From Colimorpha_A sp045593985 (lineage in GTDB: Bacteria; Bacillota; Clostridia; Oscillospirales; CAG-272): a stretch of 16,501 bases of DNA. The position numbers and the translations under genes are program-made. Below the pieces are notes generated by a model. It did not search any database. It was given only the letters and a program-made list of their open reading frames with translations, and was not told where the DNA came from. The DNA lies in the NCBI GenBank assembly GCA_045593985.1, contig JAZNXR010000049.1:1-16501 (forward strand). Reading direction: 5' to 3'. This document shows positions 1 through 7,359 of this stretch, in pieces; position 1 is the stretch's first letter, and every line of letters begins with the position of its first letter.

Positions 1-182
<182 letters not shown>

Positions 183-401
183 TGGTATTTCATACTCTTT
201 CGAGTCTAAAATCTGATTTGTCGAGTTTTGCTTCTTAGCTTACTCTTTTACTTATTTAAAGGAATTGTACGAGATCGTATTCACATTTCAGTTCAAGTAT
301 TTCTTGACTTCTTTGTGCTTTGTACTTTCTCTTCTGTTGTTCAATTTTCAAGGACCGCTTTGCCGCAAACTCAACTTCCGTTTTGCTCGCAGCGGACTTT
401 C
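183..401 (-). other. rRNA operon leader region
   Basis: This is the stretch between promoter P2 and the mature 16S 5' end and holds no credible gene. On the minus strand it contains GTCCTTGAAAATTG (about 342-355), which resembles the boxA antitermination signal that precedes rRNA in Gram-positive bacteria. It would also carry the 5' strand of the 16S processing stem. The open frame that crosses it on the plus strand (228-641) is Ser/Phe-rich, lacks a ribosome site and runs through both promoters, so I do not call it. Confidence 0.6.
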
Positions 402-430
402 AGTATACCACGAACGAAAACCAATGTCAA
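402..430 (-). promoter_or_regulatory. rRNA operon promoter P2 (proximal)
   Basis: On the minus strand, TTGACA (425-430) and TATACT (402-407) have a 17-base spacer, giving a start near 395. Upstream (about 431-462) is a duplicated A-tract motif, AAATTTCAAAAA twice, which looks like an UP element. Tandem promoters about 100 bp apart are typical of Firmicute rrn operons. Confidence 0.8.
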
Positions 431-505
431 TAGTTTTTTGAAATTTTTTGAAATTTCTTTTTTATGCGGCTTTTCGGCTTCGAGCTTGGCTCAAAGCGCT
501 CGACT

Positions 506-534
506 ATTATATCAAACGGCAAAACAAAAGTCAA
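506..534 (-). promoter_or_regulatory. rRNA operon promoter P1 (distal)
   Basis: On the minus strand, TTGACT (529-534) and TATAAT (506-511) are separated by exactly 17 bases, giving a start site near 499. The sequence just upstream (about 535-560) is rich in A and T tracts and resembles an rRNA UP element. It is the outer of two tandem promoters driving the 16S gene. The sequence match is direct; activity is inferred. Confidence 0.8.
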
Positions 535-655
535 GCATAATCTTTAATTTTTTTGATGTTTTTGCATTTTCACCAAACTGTGGAAAAATAAGCGGCGTTT
601 TGTCGCAATTTTGCACTATTCCTCGAGTGTTTTCGAAATAAAATCCTGCGCATAC

Positions 656-684
656 TTGATTTTTATCTTAAAGAATGATATAAT
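656..684 (+). promoter_or_regulatory. tRNA-Arg promoter
   Basis: TTGATT (656-661) and TATAAT (679-684) are 17 bases apart; the predicted start near 691 is a few bases before the tRNA. It is arranged back to back with the rRNA promoters. Confidence 0.8.
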
Positions 685-697
685 CCTTAATGCATAC

Positions 698-772
698 GCC
701 CCCGTAGTAAAGTGGATATTACAAGTCCCTCCTAAGGATTAGTCGTGGGTTCGATTCCCGCCGGGGGTGCCA
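698..772 (+). tRNA. tRNA-Arg, anticodon CCT
   Basis: A complete 75-base cloverleaf can be folded. The acceptor stem GCCCCCG (698-704) pairs with CGGGGGT (762-768) with a terminal G-T, the discriminator is G769, and CCA (770-772) is encoded. The D stem is GTAA/TTAC. The anticodon stem AGTCC/GGATT has a G-T pair and a loop of CTCCTAA, giving anticodon CCT, which reads the Arg codon AGG. The T arm contains GGTTCGATTCC. It is a single-gene unit with its own promoter and terminator. Confidence 0.95.
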
Positions 773-812
773 AAAAGCCGACAGCAAACGCTGCCGGCTT
801 TTTCTTTTTTGT
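772..812 (+). terminator. Rho-independent terminator after tRNA-Arg
   Basis: AAAAAGCCG..CAGC pairs with GCTG..CGGCTTTTT with one A/C mismatch and a short loop. A T-rich run (799-812) follows. Confidence 0.85.
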
Positions 813-969
813 TAGGTATTTTCGTATTCTGATATCATTCGAGCTGCATTTAGAATGTGAGTTACAATAGTTACGAACGACTCAAGCGAAACAGACTAAC
901 AAGCGCACACACCTTGTACACCCACGCGATATTAAACAATACATTTCTATTTATCTTCGCCCAAACATC

Positions 970-997
970 TTGCAAAATCCCGTCTGTGTGATATAAT
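970..997 (+). promoter_or_regulatory. Promoter of the metallophosphoesterase gene
   Basis: TTGCAA (970-975) and TATAAT (992-997) have a 16-base spacer. The predicted start near 1004 gives a short leader before the ATG at 1039. The rest of the 813-1038 gap shows no gene or clear structure. Confidence 0.65.
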
Positions 998-1038
998 ATG
1001 TTTATACATATAATATTGAAGCAAACTGCGAGGGCATT

Positions 1039-2145
1039 ATGGACAACTACAAATACAAGTTTGATACACCTATTGAGCCGGAGATGTGGGTAGAGCCGGG
1101 ATACAATGACGATTATGCTTATTCGATAGCCGTCATAGGCGATCCTCAATGGATCACCTGCGGTGACCGCTTTTGCGGCACGAGGAAGCTTTATCAGATC
1201 TTCAAGTACGTTGCCGACACGGCAGAAAAGCGCCGTGTCAAGCACGTATTTATGCTCGGCGACATAACCGACGAGGGCTATCACAACGATGCAAACCTCG
1301 CCTATGCTCACACGCCGATTCCGTCAACTGAGGAATGGGAGCTTGCGAAGGAAGCCGTTTCGCTTCTTGACGAAAAAAAGATCCCTTATTCCCTCTGCCG
1401 CGGAAATCATGACGATTACATGATCGACGATTATTTTAACGTCCCCGAATACACCGATCAGTTTATCGGCTGCGGCGGCTTCTTTACCGACTCCGACGGA
1501 CGTCATCCCGAAAGACGGGAAAAGCTCAATCCCGAGGGATACATTTATTGGAGCGCAATTCGAGGTCACTACGAAAGCTCGATAGTTAACTCCTACAAGG
1601 AGTTTGACATTCTCGGCACGAAGTATCTGCTCGTAACGAGCGACTTCAATCCGAACAAGGCGGTTGCCGAATGGCTTGACAGCCTGCTGACGAAATATTC
1701 CGACAGGAAGGTAATTCTTGCAACTCACGGGTTTCTGACCGGTCATGGCGTTCCGATAACGACCGATGCGCCCGACACGATGTTTCCCTTTGAATATCCG
1801 CCGTCGGTGCTTTGGGAAAAGGTGCTTTCGAAGCACGAAAACCTTATTATGATCATCAGCGGTCACGCCGGCGCTCCCTCGCTTGATATCGTTCATTCCT
1901 TTGCTACCGGTGTGAACGGAAACCGTGTGCTTCAGCTTATGGTAAATCCGCAGAATTACGATACGAAGGAAAATCGTGACGGAACATTTACCGGCAAGCA
2001 GGACACGGGAATGGTGCTTTACATGAATTTTTCGTCCGATGGCGAGACCGTTACCTTTAATTACTACTCTACCCTGCTTAACAAGGATCTTAAAGACAAC
2101 GATTACGTTTTCAAGCTCGGAAAAGATGCCAAGAGAATAAAATAA
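1039..2145 (+). CDS. Calcineurin-like metallophosphoesterase
   Basis: This 368-residue protein has the ordered motifs of the binuclear metallophosphoesterase superfamily: D35-P-Q37 (the D-x-H motif with Gln in place of His), GDITDEG at 74-80 (GDxxD), GNHDD at 122-126 (GNHD), ATHG with H230, and SGHAG with H276 (GHxG). These supply the metal ligands and the catalytic His. There is no signal peptide or membrane segment, so it is probably cytoplasmic. The ATG at 1039 follows a GAGGG ribosome site and a good promoter. The substrate cannot be read from the sequence: the fold is shared by nucleases, nucleotidases and phosphodiesterases. It is monocistronic, ending in a shared bidirectional terminator. 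The superfamily call is firm; the specific activity is unknown. Confidence 0.9.
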   Translation: MDNYKYKFDTPIEPEMWVEPGYNDDYAYSIAVIGDPQWITCGDRFCGTRKLYQIFKYVADTAEKRRVKHVFMLGDITDEGYHNDANLAYAHTPIPSTEEWELAKEAVSLLDEKKIPYSLCRGNHDDYMIDDYFNVPEYTDQFIGCGGFFTDSDGRHPERREKLNPEGYIYWSAIRGHYESSIVNSYKEFDILGTKYLLVTSDFNPNKAVAEWLDSLLTKYSDRKVILATHGFLTGHGVPITTDAPDTMFPFEYPPSVLWEKVLSKHENLIMIISGHAGAPSLDIVHSFATGVNGNRVLQLMVNPQNYDTKENRDGTFTGKQDTGMVLYMNFSSDGETVTFNYYSTLLNKDLKDNDYVFKLGKDAKRIK

Positions 2146-2187
2146 ACAAATAAGATCCGCCTGACGGCGGATCTTATTTGTTTATTT
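2140..2187. terminator. Bidirectional terminator containing both stop codons
   Basis: A perfect 22-bp stem (2140-2161 with 2166-2187) closes a TGAC tetraloop. Its outer half is A/T only, so each strand presents a GC-rich hairpin followed by U-rich sequence. It terminates both convergent genes. The TAA stops of the metallophosphoesterase (2143-2145) and of the DUF218 gene (complement of 2182-2184) both lie inside the stem arms. Confidence 0.92.
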
Positions 2188-2841
2188 TTCAAGCCCGTAC
2201 TTGGGCTTTGGCTTGAATATGCAATAGGCGAAGTCCTTGCTTCTTGCGGCGATCTCACGGACATCACGGTTGAACTGTCCTCCGTACTCCCGAGGATCGG
2301 ATGCGACACCGTACGCCTCAATTCCAAACTGCTTTGCGATATATAACGCACGGTAGAGATGATATTTTTGTGTTACAATTATAACCTTTTTATAACCGTA
2401 TAGCTTTGCTGCACGGTACATACTTTCATAGGTGCTGAGGCCGTATCGGTCGGTTACGATATTTTCCTTTGGAACTCCGTTTTCCTGCGCAAGTCGGGAC
2501 ATCGTTCCGGTTTCGTCATAGTATCGGTCGCGGCTGTCACCACTCATAAAAAGAGTATCGGACGCTCCCAGCTTATAAAGCTCAACGCCCTGCATAACTC
2601 TGTCACAGAGCATAACGCTCGGTTCGTTTGAATAAACCCGACAGCCGAGTACCAGTATGCAATCGACATCCTTCAGATTTGCCGCCCTCTCTTCGGAGAT
2701 TATTTTCCCGTTTGTCGAGGCAACGACTATTCCGTTCGTCAAGGCAAATGCGCCGCCTGTTAAAAGTCCGATAACGATTGCGGCGATAGCTGTGATCTTC
2801 AATATTTTTCCTATGACGGTCATCGCCTTGTTTTTGCTCAT
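2182..2841 (-). CDS. SanA/YdcF-like DUF218 membrane-anchored protein
   Basis: This 219-residue protein has one N-terminal membrane segment (about 12-35) followed by a DUF218 domain, so the domain should lie outside the membrane. Family motifs are ILVLGCRV (62-69), SGD (100-102), the TYES loop (137-140) and VTQKYHLYRA (156-165), the last being highly typical of SanA-type proteins. In Enterobacteria SanA and ElyC affect envelope integrity and vancomycin exclusion; the biochemical activity is not established. The ATG at 2841 has a GAGGG ribosome site. It lies 25 bp after the trigger-factor-like lipoprotein gene on the same strand, so the two are probably one transcript. The family assignment is strong; the function here is inferred. 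Confidence 0.88.
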   Translation of the reverse strand: MSKNKAMTVIGKILKITAIAAIVIGLLTGGAFALTNGIVVASTNGKIISEERAANLKDVDCILVLGCRVYSNEPSVMLCDRVMQGVELYKLGASDTLFMSGDSRDRYYDETGTMSRLAQENGVPKENIVTDRYGLSTYESMYRAAKLYGYKKVIIVTQKYHLYRALYIAKQFGIEAYGVASDPREYGGQFNRDVREIAARSKDFAYCIFKPKPKYGLEK

Positions 2842-2866
2842 ATATACCCTCTATATAATGTAGGAT

Positions 2867-3910
2867 TTATTTCGTCTTTGAGTATGAAAGCACGATTTCC
2901 ACAACCTTATGCCAAAGGTATTCATCCTTTACTGCGTTTTCGCCGTAATAGGACATATATTCCTCGCCGTTTTCAAAAATGCCCTCGGAATCACTTGCCA
3001 TATTCTCGGCAAACTCCGATATTTCTTCCTTTGTGCAGGTTATATTTTCCTTTTTCACAATTGAATAGAGGACGAGTGCTTCCTTTACGTCGGCAGAGGC
3101 TGCTGCGGCAATTTCGTCGCAAAGCTCGTCATAGGTCATATCGGTGCATTTTTCAAGATATTCCTCAAGGGACAGTCCTGCTGCATTTGCGAGCTTTTCG
3201 TAGAGGTACATTCTGTCCTCATAGTAATCACGGTACAGGCTGTAAGGAGTCCGTATCACAGTCGAATTATCGACAAGAGTCTTTCTGATTTCAATGAAGA
3301 GCGCCTTTTCAGCCGCATTTGTTTTTTCAACCTCAAGTCGGCGCAAGACCTCCGCCTTCAGCTCCGCTACCGTGTTACAGCCCGCGATCAGCTTCGATGC
3401 GTTTTTGTCGGTCAATGTCAAGGTGATTTTTTTATAAACGGCAAGTACGGTAACATTATACGTCACCTTGGTACCATCTGTTAACGTTATTTCAACAGTT
3501 GAAGTATCGCCCTTTTTAAGGCCGATAAGCTTGGGAAGAAGCAGGTTTAGCTTTTCTTCCTCATATTCTACGCCGCCGACGGCGTAGGTTTCGCTTTCGA
3601 AGGAATATTCGGGCATTGCCTGTCCGTCAATAAAGCAGTATCGGTCGAAGCAGACCAGCATACCGTTTGACAGCTTTTCATCGGTCTCGACGGTTTCGGT
3701 TGCCGCTTCAAGCATCGTTGCTATACGTTCATTAACCTCGTCATCGCTCACATCGATCTTCGGCATTTCGTATCGGAGCGCCGTATAATCAGTCAGAGTC
3801 AGATACGTGCTTAGGTCCTCGTCATAGAGCCCCCTCCAGCCGTAATTCGAGCAGGAAAACAAAAACAATGTAAGCATTGCGGTCAAAATTATTAAAATGC
3901 GCTTTTTCAT
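2867..3910 (-). CDS. Trigger-factor-like lipoprotein (FKBP-like plus C-terminal chaperone domain)
   Basis: This 347-residue protein starts with a lipoprotein signal: a KKR n-region, a hydrophobic core and the lipobox LFSC, with lipidation expected on C20. The mature part resembles trigger factor without its N-terminal ribosome-binding domain. Residues about 80-160 look like the FKBP-type domain, with LPKLIGLKKGDTSTVEITL followed by YNVTVLAVYKK, the usual end of that domain. Residues about 165-340 are acidic and helical like the trigger factor C-terminal chaperone arms. It would therefore act at the outer face of the membrane as a folding factor, comparable in role to PrsA. The ATG has an ideal AGGAGG site (3916-3921). 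Catalytic proline isomerisation is not certain because FKBP active-site aromatics are not clearly conserved. It is first in an operon with the SanA-like gene. Confidence 0.78.
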   Translation of the reverse strand: MKKRILIILTAMLTLFLFSCSNYGWRGLYDEDLSTYLTLTDYTALRYEMPKIDVSDDEVNERIATMLEAATETVETDEKLSNGMLVCFDRYCFIDGQAMPEYSFESETYAVGGVEYEEEKLNLLLPKLIGLKKGDTSTVEITLTDGTKVTYNVTVLAVYKKITLTLTDKNASKLIAGCNTVAELKAEVLRRLEVEKTNAAEKALFIEIRKTLVDNSTVIRTPYSLYRDYYEDRMYLYEKLANAAGLSLEEYLEKCTDMTYDELCDEIAAAASADVKEALVLYSIVKKENITCTKEEISEFAENMASDSEGIFENGEEYMSYYGENAVKDEYLWHKVVEIVLSYSKTK

Positions 3911-3938
3911 GCTGTCCTCCTATCCGTTTTTATACTAT

Positions 3939-3967
3939 ATTTTAACACATTTTCCCTCCTTTGAAAA
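3939..3967 (-). promoter_or_regulatory. Putative promoter of the lipoprotein-sanA operon
   Basis: On the minus strand, TTTTCA (3962-3967) and TAAAAT (3939-3944) are 17 bases apart. The -35 match is only 4 of 6. An overlapping TATAGT (3934-3939) is an alternative -10. It is divergent from the aroQ promoter in the same 170-bp gap. Confidence 0.45.
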
Positions 3968-4012
3968 GAGGGCGGGAGTATATTTACAAATAATATACAT
4001 TTTTCCTTTCTA

Positions 4013-4041
4013 TTGACTTTTCGGGGGCTATGGTGTATAAT
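4013..4041 (+). promoter_or_regulatory. Promoter of the aroQ-mltG operon
   Basis: TTGACT (4013-4018) and TATAAT (4036-4041) have a 17-base spacer. The start near 4048 leaves about 33 bases of leader containing AAGGAA (4067-4072) before the ATG. Confidence 0.85.
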
Positions 4042-4080
4042 GTATTTTGAGTAATTATATGTAATAAAGGAAGCGTTATT

Positions 4081-4530
4081 ATGAATCTTTCCTACAAGAT
4101 CCTCGTGCTTAACGGCCCGAATCTTAATTTAACAGGTCTTCGTGAGCCTGACCATTACGGCAATGCTACTCTCGACGAAATCAATTCAGCCCTCTACGAG
4201 GCAGCAGCCTCGCTCGGAATTGACACGGTATTCTTCCAGTCAAACCACGAAGGCGACATTATCGACTATATCCACAGCGCAAAGGACAATTTCGACGGAA
4301 TTATCCTCAATGCAGGTGCATTTACGCATTATTCCTACGCAATTCGTGACGCAATTGCGGCAGTCGACGTTCCGACCGTTGAGGTACACATGTCCAATAT
4401 TCACGCCCGCGAGGAGTTCCGCCATCTTTCGGTAATCGCCCCCGTTTGTATCGGAAGTATATCCGGCTTCGGCTCCTTCAGCTATCATCTTGCACTTGCG
4501 GCTCTTATCGAGCGCTTTAAGAAGAACTGA
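4081..4530 (+). CDS. aroQ: 3-dehydroquinate dehydratase, type II
   Basis: This 149-residue protein catalyses the third shikimate step, 3-dehydroquinate to 3-dehydroshikimate, in the cytoplasm. The length and motifs are those of the type II dodecameric enzyme: LNGPNLNLTG (9-18), REPDHYG (21-27) with R21 and the catalytic Y26, FQSNHEG (52-58), NAGAFTHYS (77-85), and EVHMSNIHAREEFR (101-114) with the catalytic H103. The expected active-site residues are all present. It is the first gene of a six-gene operon and ends one base before tmk starts. No other shikimate gene is in the window, so its placement with nucleotide, folate and envelope genes is a mixed operon. Confidence 0.97.
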   Translation: MNLSYKILVLNGPNLNLTGLREPDHYGNATLDEINSALYEAAASLGIDTVFFQSNHEGDIIDYIHSAKDNFDGIILNAGAFTHYSYAIRDAIAAVDVPTVEVHMSNIHAREEFRHLSVIAPVCIGSISGFGSFSYHLALAALIERFKKN

Positions 4531-4531
4531 T

Positions 4532-5191
4532 ATGGGAAGATTTATAGTAATTGACGGGCTTGACGGCTCCGGCAAGGAAACGCAGAGCCTGATCCTCAAG
4601 AAGCATCTCGAGGATATGGGAATAAAGGTCAGATATATTTCCTTCCCTTGTTACGATAACGACAGCTCGCTTTTCGTGAAGAAATATCTTAACGGCGAGC
4701 TTGGCTCCCGTCCCGAGGACACGAACGCTTTTGCGGCATCAAGCTTTTTCGCTTTGGACAGATATCTTTCCTACCGTACCGACTGGAAAAAGGATATAGA
4801 CGATCCCGACACCGTCGTTATTGCGAATCGATACACAACGGCTAACGCCGTTCATCAGCTTTCAAAGCTTCCGAGAGAACAGTGGAATGCTTTTCTTTCC
4901 TGGCTTTGGGATTTTGAGTTTTATAAGCTCGGAATTCCCGTACCCGATGCGGTAATTTATCTCGAAATGCATCCCGACATTTCCTACAAGCTCATTAAGA
5001 GCCGTTCGGAAAAGACAGGACGGGCTACCGATATTCACGAAAATGACGGCGAATTTCTTTATAAGAGCTACGAGGCGGCGCTTTACGCCTCCGACCGCTT
5101 GAATTGGTCGAGAATTTGCTGTTACGAGGGCGAAAATCCCCTCTCGATCGAGGATATTTCCTCTCTTGTGCGCTCGGCGCTTGGGTATTGA
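4532..5191 (+). CDS. tmk: Thymidylate kinase family protein (dTMP kinase)
   Basis: This 219-residue protein phosphorylates dTMP to dTDP, judging by family. It has a P-loop GLDGSGKETQ (9-18), a QxxL-type N-terminal helix, a DR-like motif ANRYTTANAVHQ, and a late lid region SRSEKTGRATDIHE. I chose the ATG at 4532, one base after the aroQ stop, because the upstream in-frame ATG at 4490 lies inside aroQ and gives a non-conserved extension; the tight junction suggests translational coupling. Two departures stand out. The residue after the P-loop lysine is Glu (E16) rather than Thr/Ser, with Thr following. The usual Asp of the DRY motif is Asn. My recollection is that a clostridial subfamily shares the NAVHQ pattern, so this may be a distinct kinase branch rather than a defective enzyme. 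Confidence 0.87.
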   Translation: MGRFIVIDGLDGSGKETQSLILKKHLEDMGIKVRYISFPCYDNDSSLFVKKYLNGELGSRPEDTNAFAASSFFALDRYLSYRTDWKKDIDDPDTVVIANRYTTANAVHQLSKLPREQWNAFLSWLWDFEFYKLGIPVPDAVIYLEMHPDISYKLIKSRSEKTGRATDIHENDGEFLYKSYEAALYASDRLNWSRICCYEGENPLSIEDISSLVRSALGY

Positions 5192-5193
5192 TC

Positions 5194-5733
5194 ATGATAT
5201 ACGAATTTTTAGCAAACGGCTTTGAGCTTGTTGAAGCGATGACTCCCATTGATATGCTTCGCCGTGCCGGTGCTGACATAAAAACCGTCAGCATTACGAG
5301 CGACAAGGCAGTTAAGGCGTCAAACGGAGTTACCGTTCTTGCCGACATCACCCTCTCCGAAATCGGCGACATTCTTCCCGATATGGTAATTCTTCCGGGA
5401 GGTATGCCCGGTGCTTCAAATCTTCGTGCCTGCAAGCGTGTTTGCGATCTTGTGCTTGCATGTGCCGAAAAGGAAATTCCGATTGGCGCAATATGTGCCG
5501 CACCTTATATTTTAGGTGAGCTTGGGCTTCTCAAGGGTAAGGAAGCTATTTGCTATCCCGGCTTTGAAGACAAGCTGATCGGCGCAAAAGCTTCGGACAA
5601 GACCTGCGTTCGTGACGGCAATATAATAACCGCCGCAGGAATGGGCGCAGCCCTGGCATTTTCTGCCGAGCTTGTTTCTCTCCTTTACGGGCCTGACAAG
5701 GCAAATGAAATTTTAAAATCCATAATAGCTTAA
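5194..5733 (+). CDS. DJ-1/PfpI family protein
   Basis: This 179-residue protein begins MIYEFLANGFELVEA, the typical start of bacterial DJ-1/YajL-like proteins. The signature residues align with human DJ-1: E14 (human E18) and the nucleophile-elbow C101 in GAICAAPYIL (human C106), followed by DGNIITAAGMGAA. Members have been reported as glyoxalases, deglycases, chaperones or oxidative-stress proteins; the exact role is disputed. The start at 5194 is preferred over an in-frame ATG at 5104, which lies inside tmk. Only two bases separate it from the tmk stop, so it is in the same operon. The family is certain; the activity is not. Confidence 0.93.
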   Translation: MIYEFLANGFELVEAMTPIDMLRRAGADIKTVSITSDKAVKASNGVTVLADITLSEIGDILPDMVILPGGMPGASNLRACKRVCDLVLACAEKEIPIGAICAAPYILGELGLLKGKEAICYPGFEDKLIGAKASDKTCVRDGNIITAAGMGAALAFSAELVSLLYGPDKANEILKSIIA

Positions 5734-5752
5734 TAAAAAAACAATTCCACGA

Positions 5753-5760
5753 AAGGAGGA
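5753..5760 (+). promoter_or_regulatory. Ribosome site that fixes a TTG start
   Basis: AAAGGAGG sits 7-8 bases before TTG at 5768. It supports TTG as the real start of the 5-formyl-THF cyclo-ligase gene, since the protein family normally begins with a helix of the KEEKKQLR type. Confidence 0.8.
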
Positions 5761-5767
5761 CGGCGCT

Positions 5768-6349
5768 TTGACAACGCTTAAAGAAGAAAAAAAGCAGCTT
5801 CGTGAAGAGCTTTTGGCTCTGCGAAATGAAATTTCAAACGAAGAAAGAAGCCGTGCCGAGGCTGCCGTCGTTGCAAAGCTTCTTTCGCTTGCGTCCTTTC
5901 GCTTTGCAGAAACCGTGCTTTTATACTATCCGATAAAGGGTGAGCTTAACATTCTCCCGATAGTTTCAGAGGCAATAAAGGCGGGCAAAAAGGTTGCCTT
6001 CCCAAAATGTAACCCCGAAAGCTCGACTATGAACTATCATATAGTTTCAAGTCTTTCTGATCTGACGAAGGGAAGCTACTCAATTCCCGAGCCATCCTCC
6101 GAGCTTCCGATCTACACACCGTCCGAGGATAAAAACGATCTTATAATAATCCCGGCAGTTTGCTTCGACCGTCACGGCTACCGAATCGGTTACGGCAAGG
6201 GATATTACGACAGATATCTTAATTCCTTCGGAGGCACCGCGGTAGGAGTCACCTTCCATAAGCTTCTCTGCCCATCGGTGCCACGGGGACGGTTTGATAA
6301 GCACGTCTCTTTAATCGTGACGGAAAAGGGGGCGTTTTCACCGATATGA
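5768..6349 (+). CDS. 5-formyltetrahydrofolate cyclo-ligase
   Basis: This 193-residue enzyme makes 5,10-methenyl-THF from 5-formyl-THF with ATP, so it recycles folate one-carbon stores that feed purine and dTMP synthesis. Family motifs are the N-terminal K..LREELL helix (7-16), YYPIKGELN (53-61), KKVAFPK (74-80) and GYRIGYGKGYYDRYL (137-151), the last being the ATP/phosphate signature. It starts at TTG with a strong ribosome site. A 34-bp gap follows the DJ-1 gene. Its stop codon overlaps the next start in ATGA. Being next to tmk makes a folate/thymidylate link plausible. The family is also called YgfA/MTHFS/Fau. Confidence 0.95.
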   Translation: MTTLKEEKKQLREELLALRNEISNEERSRAEAAVVAKLLSLASFRFAETVLLYYPIKGELNILPIVSEAIKAGKKVAFPKCNPESSTMNYHIVSSLSDLTKGSYSIPEPSSELPIYTPSEDKNDLIIIPAVCFDRHGYRIGYGKGYYDRYLNSFGGTAVGVTFHKLLCPSVPRGRFDKHVSLIVTEKGAFSPI

Positions 6350-7338
6350 AAATGAAGGCATCTTTCTCTGCTCCGCTTTTCGCATCGATACTTTATCTGC
6401 TTGTGCTGGGCGCTGATTTCTTTAAGGATAAGTTAACTCAGGCAGGCGGAAATGAATATCTTTCGGTAATAATCGTTCAGCTTCTTATTTTCGTTATCCC
6501 CGCAATTATTTTCTGCCGTCTCAAGGGTGTCGGATATGCGTCAAAATTAAACATTCGACTTATCGCCCCCTCGAAATTCGGCAGCGTTATTGTCACTGCT
6601 CTTGTTCTTATCTTCGGCTCGATCGTCATAAGATTCGGACAGATATATCTCTTTGGCATGGACGATTTTTCGGTTTCGTTCTTTGAAGACTACGTTTCCG
6701 CAGGTAAGGATTATCACTTTCTGTTTGCTGCGGCGGCATTTGCGATAATTCCCGCCCTGACCGATGAATTCGTTTTCCGTTCAATCATACTTACCGAGTA
6801 CAACGAGGGCGGTTACGGTGCAGTAAACGCGACGCTTATTTCGTCGCTTCTTTCCTCGATGCTTTTCTTCAGCATCGAAAGCTTCCCGATAAGGTTTTTC
6901 TCAGCGATCGTGCTTTGCCTTTTGACGTATGTGACAGGCTCATCTGTTGCGGCATTCTTTGCGCACCTTGCATTTAATATTTACACCGTTTTCGGTGAAA
7001 AATATATTATAAAAACGCTTTCCGATCCTTCCAATAAAATTATAAGCGTTTTCACCTTTACCCTGCTTTTCCTTGTTTTGACGGTTATAATGTTCAGCGA
7101 ATTCGAGCATATTCTTCGTCAGCTCGGTAATAGCGGCGCTCCCTCTCCCTCCTATCTTCTCAAAAAGTCTGATGACGGCAAAACTCCCGACATTGCAAAA
7201 ACCGAAGCGTCGGAGGAGGAAAATCAATCAAAAACGGTAATAAGCGAAAAAACCAGGTCCGGAATAGAGGTTTTCTTCTCGCCTTCGTTTATCGTTTGCA
7301 TAATTATATTTGCAGTAGCAGTTCTTTCCGAAATGTAA
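6346..7338 (+). CDS. CPBP-like intramembrane protease homologue with altered active site
   Basis: This 330-residue multi-pass membrane protein has about seven or eight hydrophobic segments, among them 8-24, 40-58, 80-104, 125-139, 160-175 and 182-211, plus one at the extreme C-terminus after a charged linker (about 262-308). The region 135-211 has the order of the CPBP (CaaX protease/bacteriocin-processing, Abi) family. The usual EExxxR appears as D140-E141-x3-R145, and HxxxN is kept at H207-N211. The middle histidine (normally in a MLHF-type helix) appears to be F174 in SMLFFSIESF. It may thus be a pseudo-protease or a non-proteolytic branch. The start overlaps the previous stop (ATGA). Its position just before mltG suggests an envelope role. 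Confidence 0.75.
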   Translation: MKMKASFSAPLFASILYLLVLGADFFKDKLTQAGGNEYLSVIIVQLLIFVIPAIIFCRLKGVGYASKLNIRLIAPSKFGSVIVTALVLIFGSIVIRFGQIYLFGMDDFSVSFFEDYVSAGKDYHFLFAAAAFAIIPALTDEFVFRSIILTEYNEGGYGAVNATLISSLLSSMLFFSIESFPIRFFSAIVLCLLTYVTGSSVAAFFAHLAFNIYTVFGEKYIIKTLSDPSNKIISVFTFTLLFLVLTVIMFSEFEHILRQLGNSGAPSPSYLLKKSDDGKTPDIAKTEASEEENQSKTVISEKTRSGIEVFFSPSFIVCIIIFAVAVLSEM

Positions 7339-7359
7339 CGGCAATTAAAGAGGTTTTTT

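Noticed and set aside
228..641. 137-residue open frame on the plus strand
   Set aside because: It crosses both rRNA promoters and the leader, has no ribosome site and has low-complexity Ser/Phe composition.
3951..3975. CCCTC/GAGGG pairing upstream of the trigger-factor-like gene
   Set aside because: A 5-bp stem with a long loop; too weak to call a terminator or regulatory RNA.
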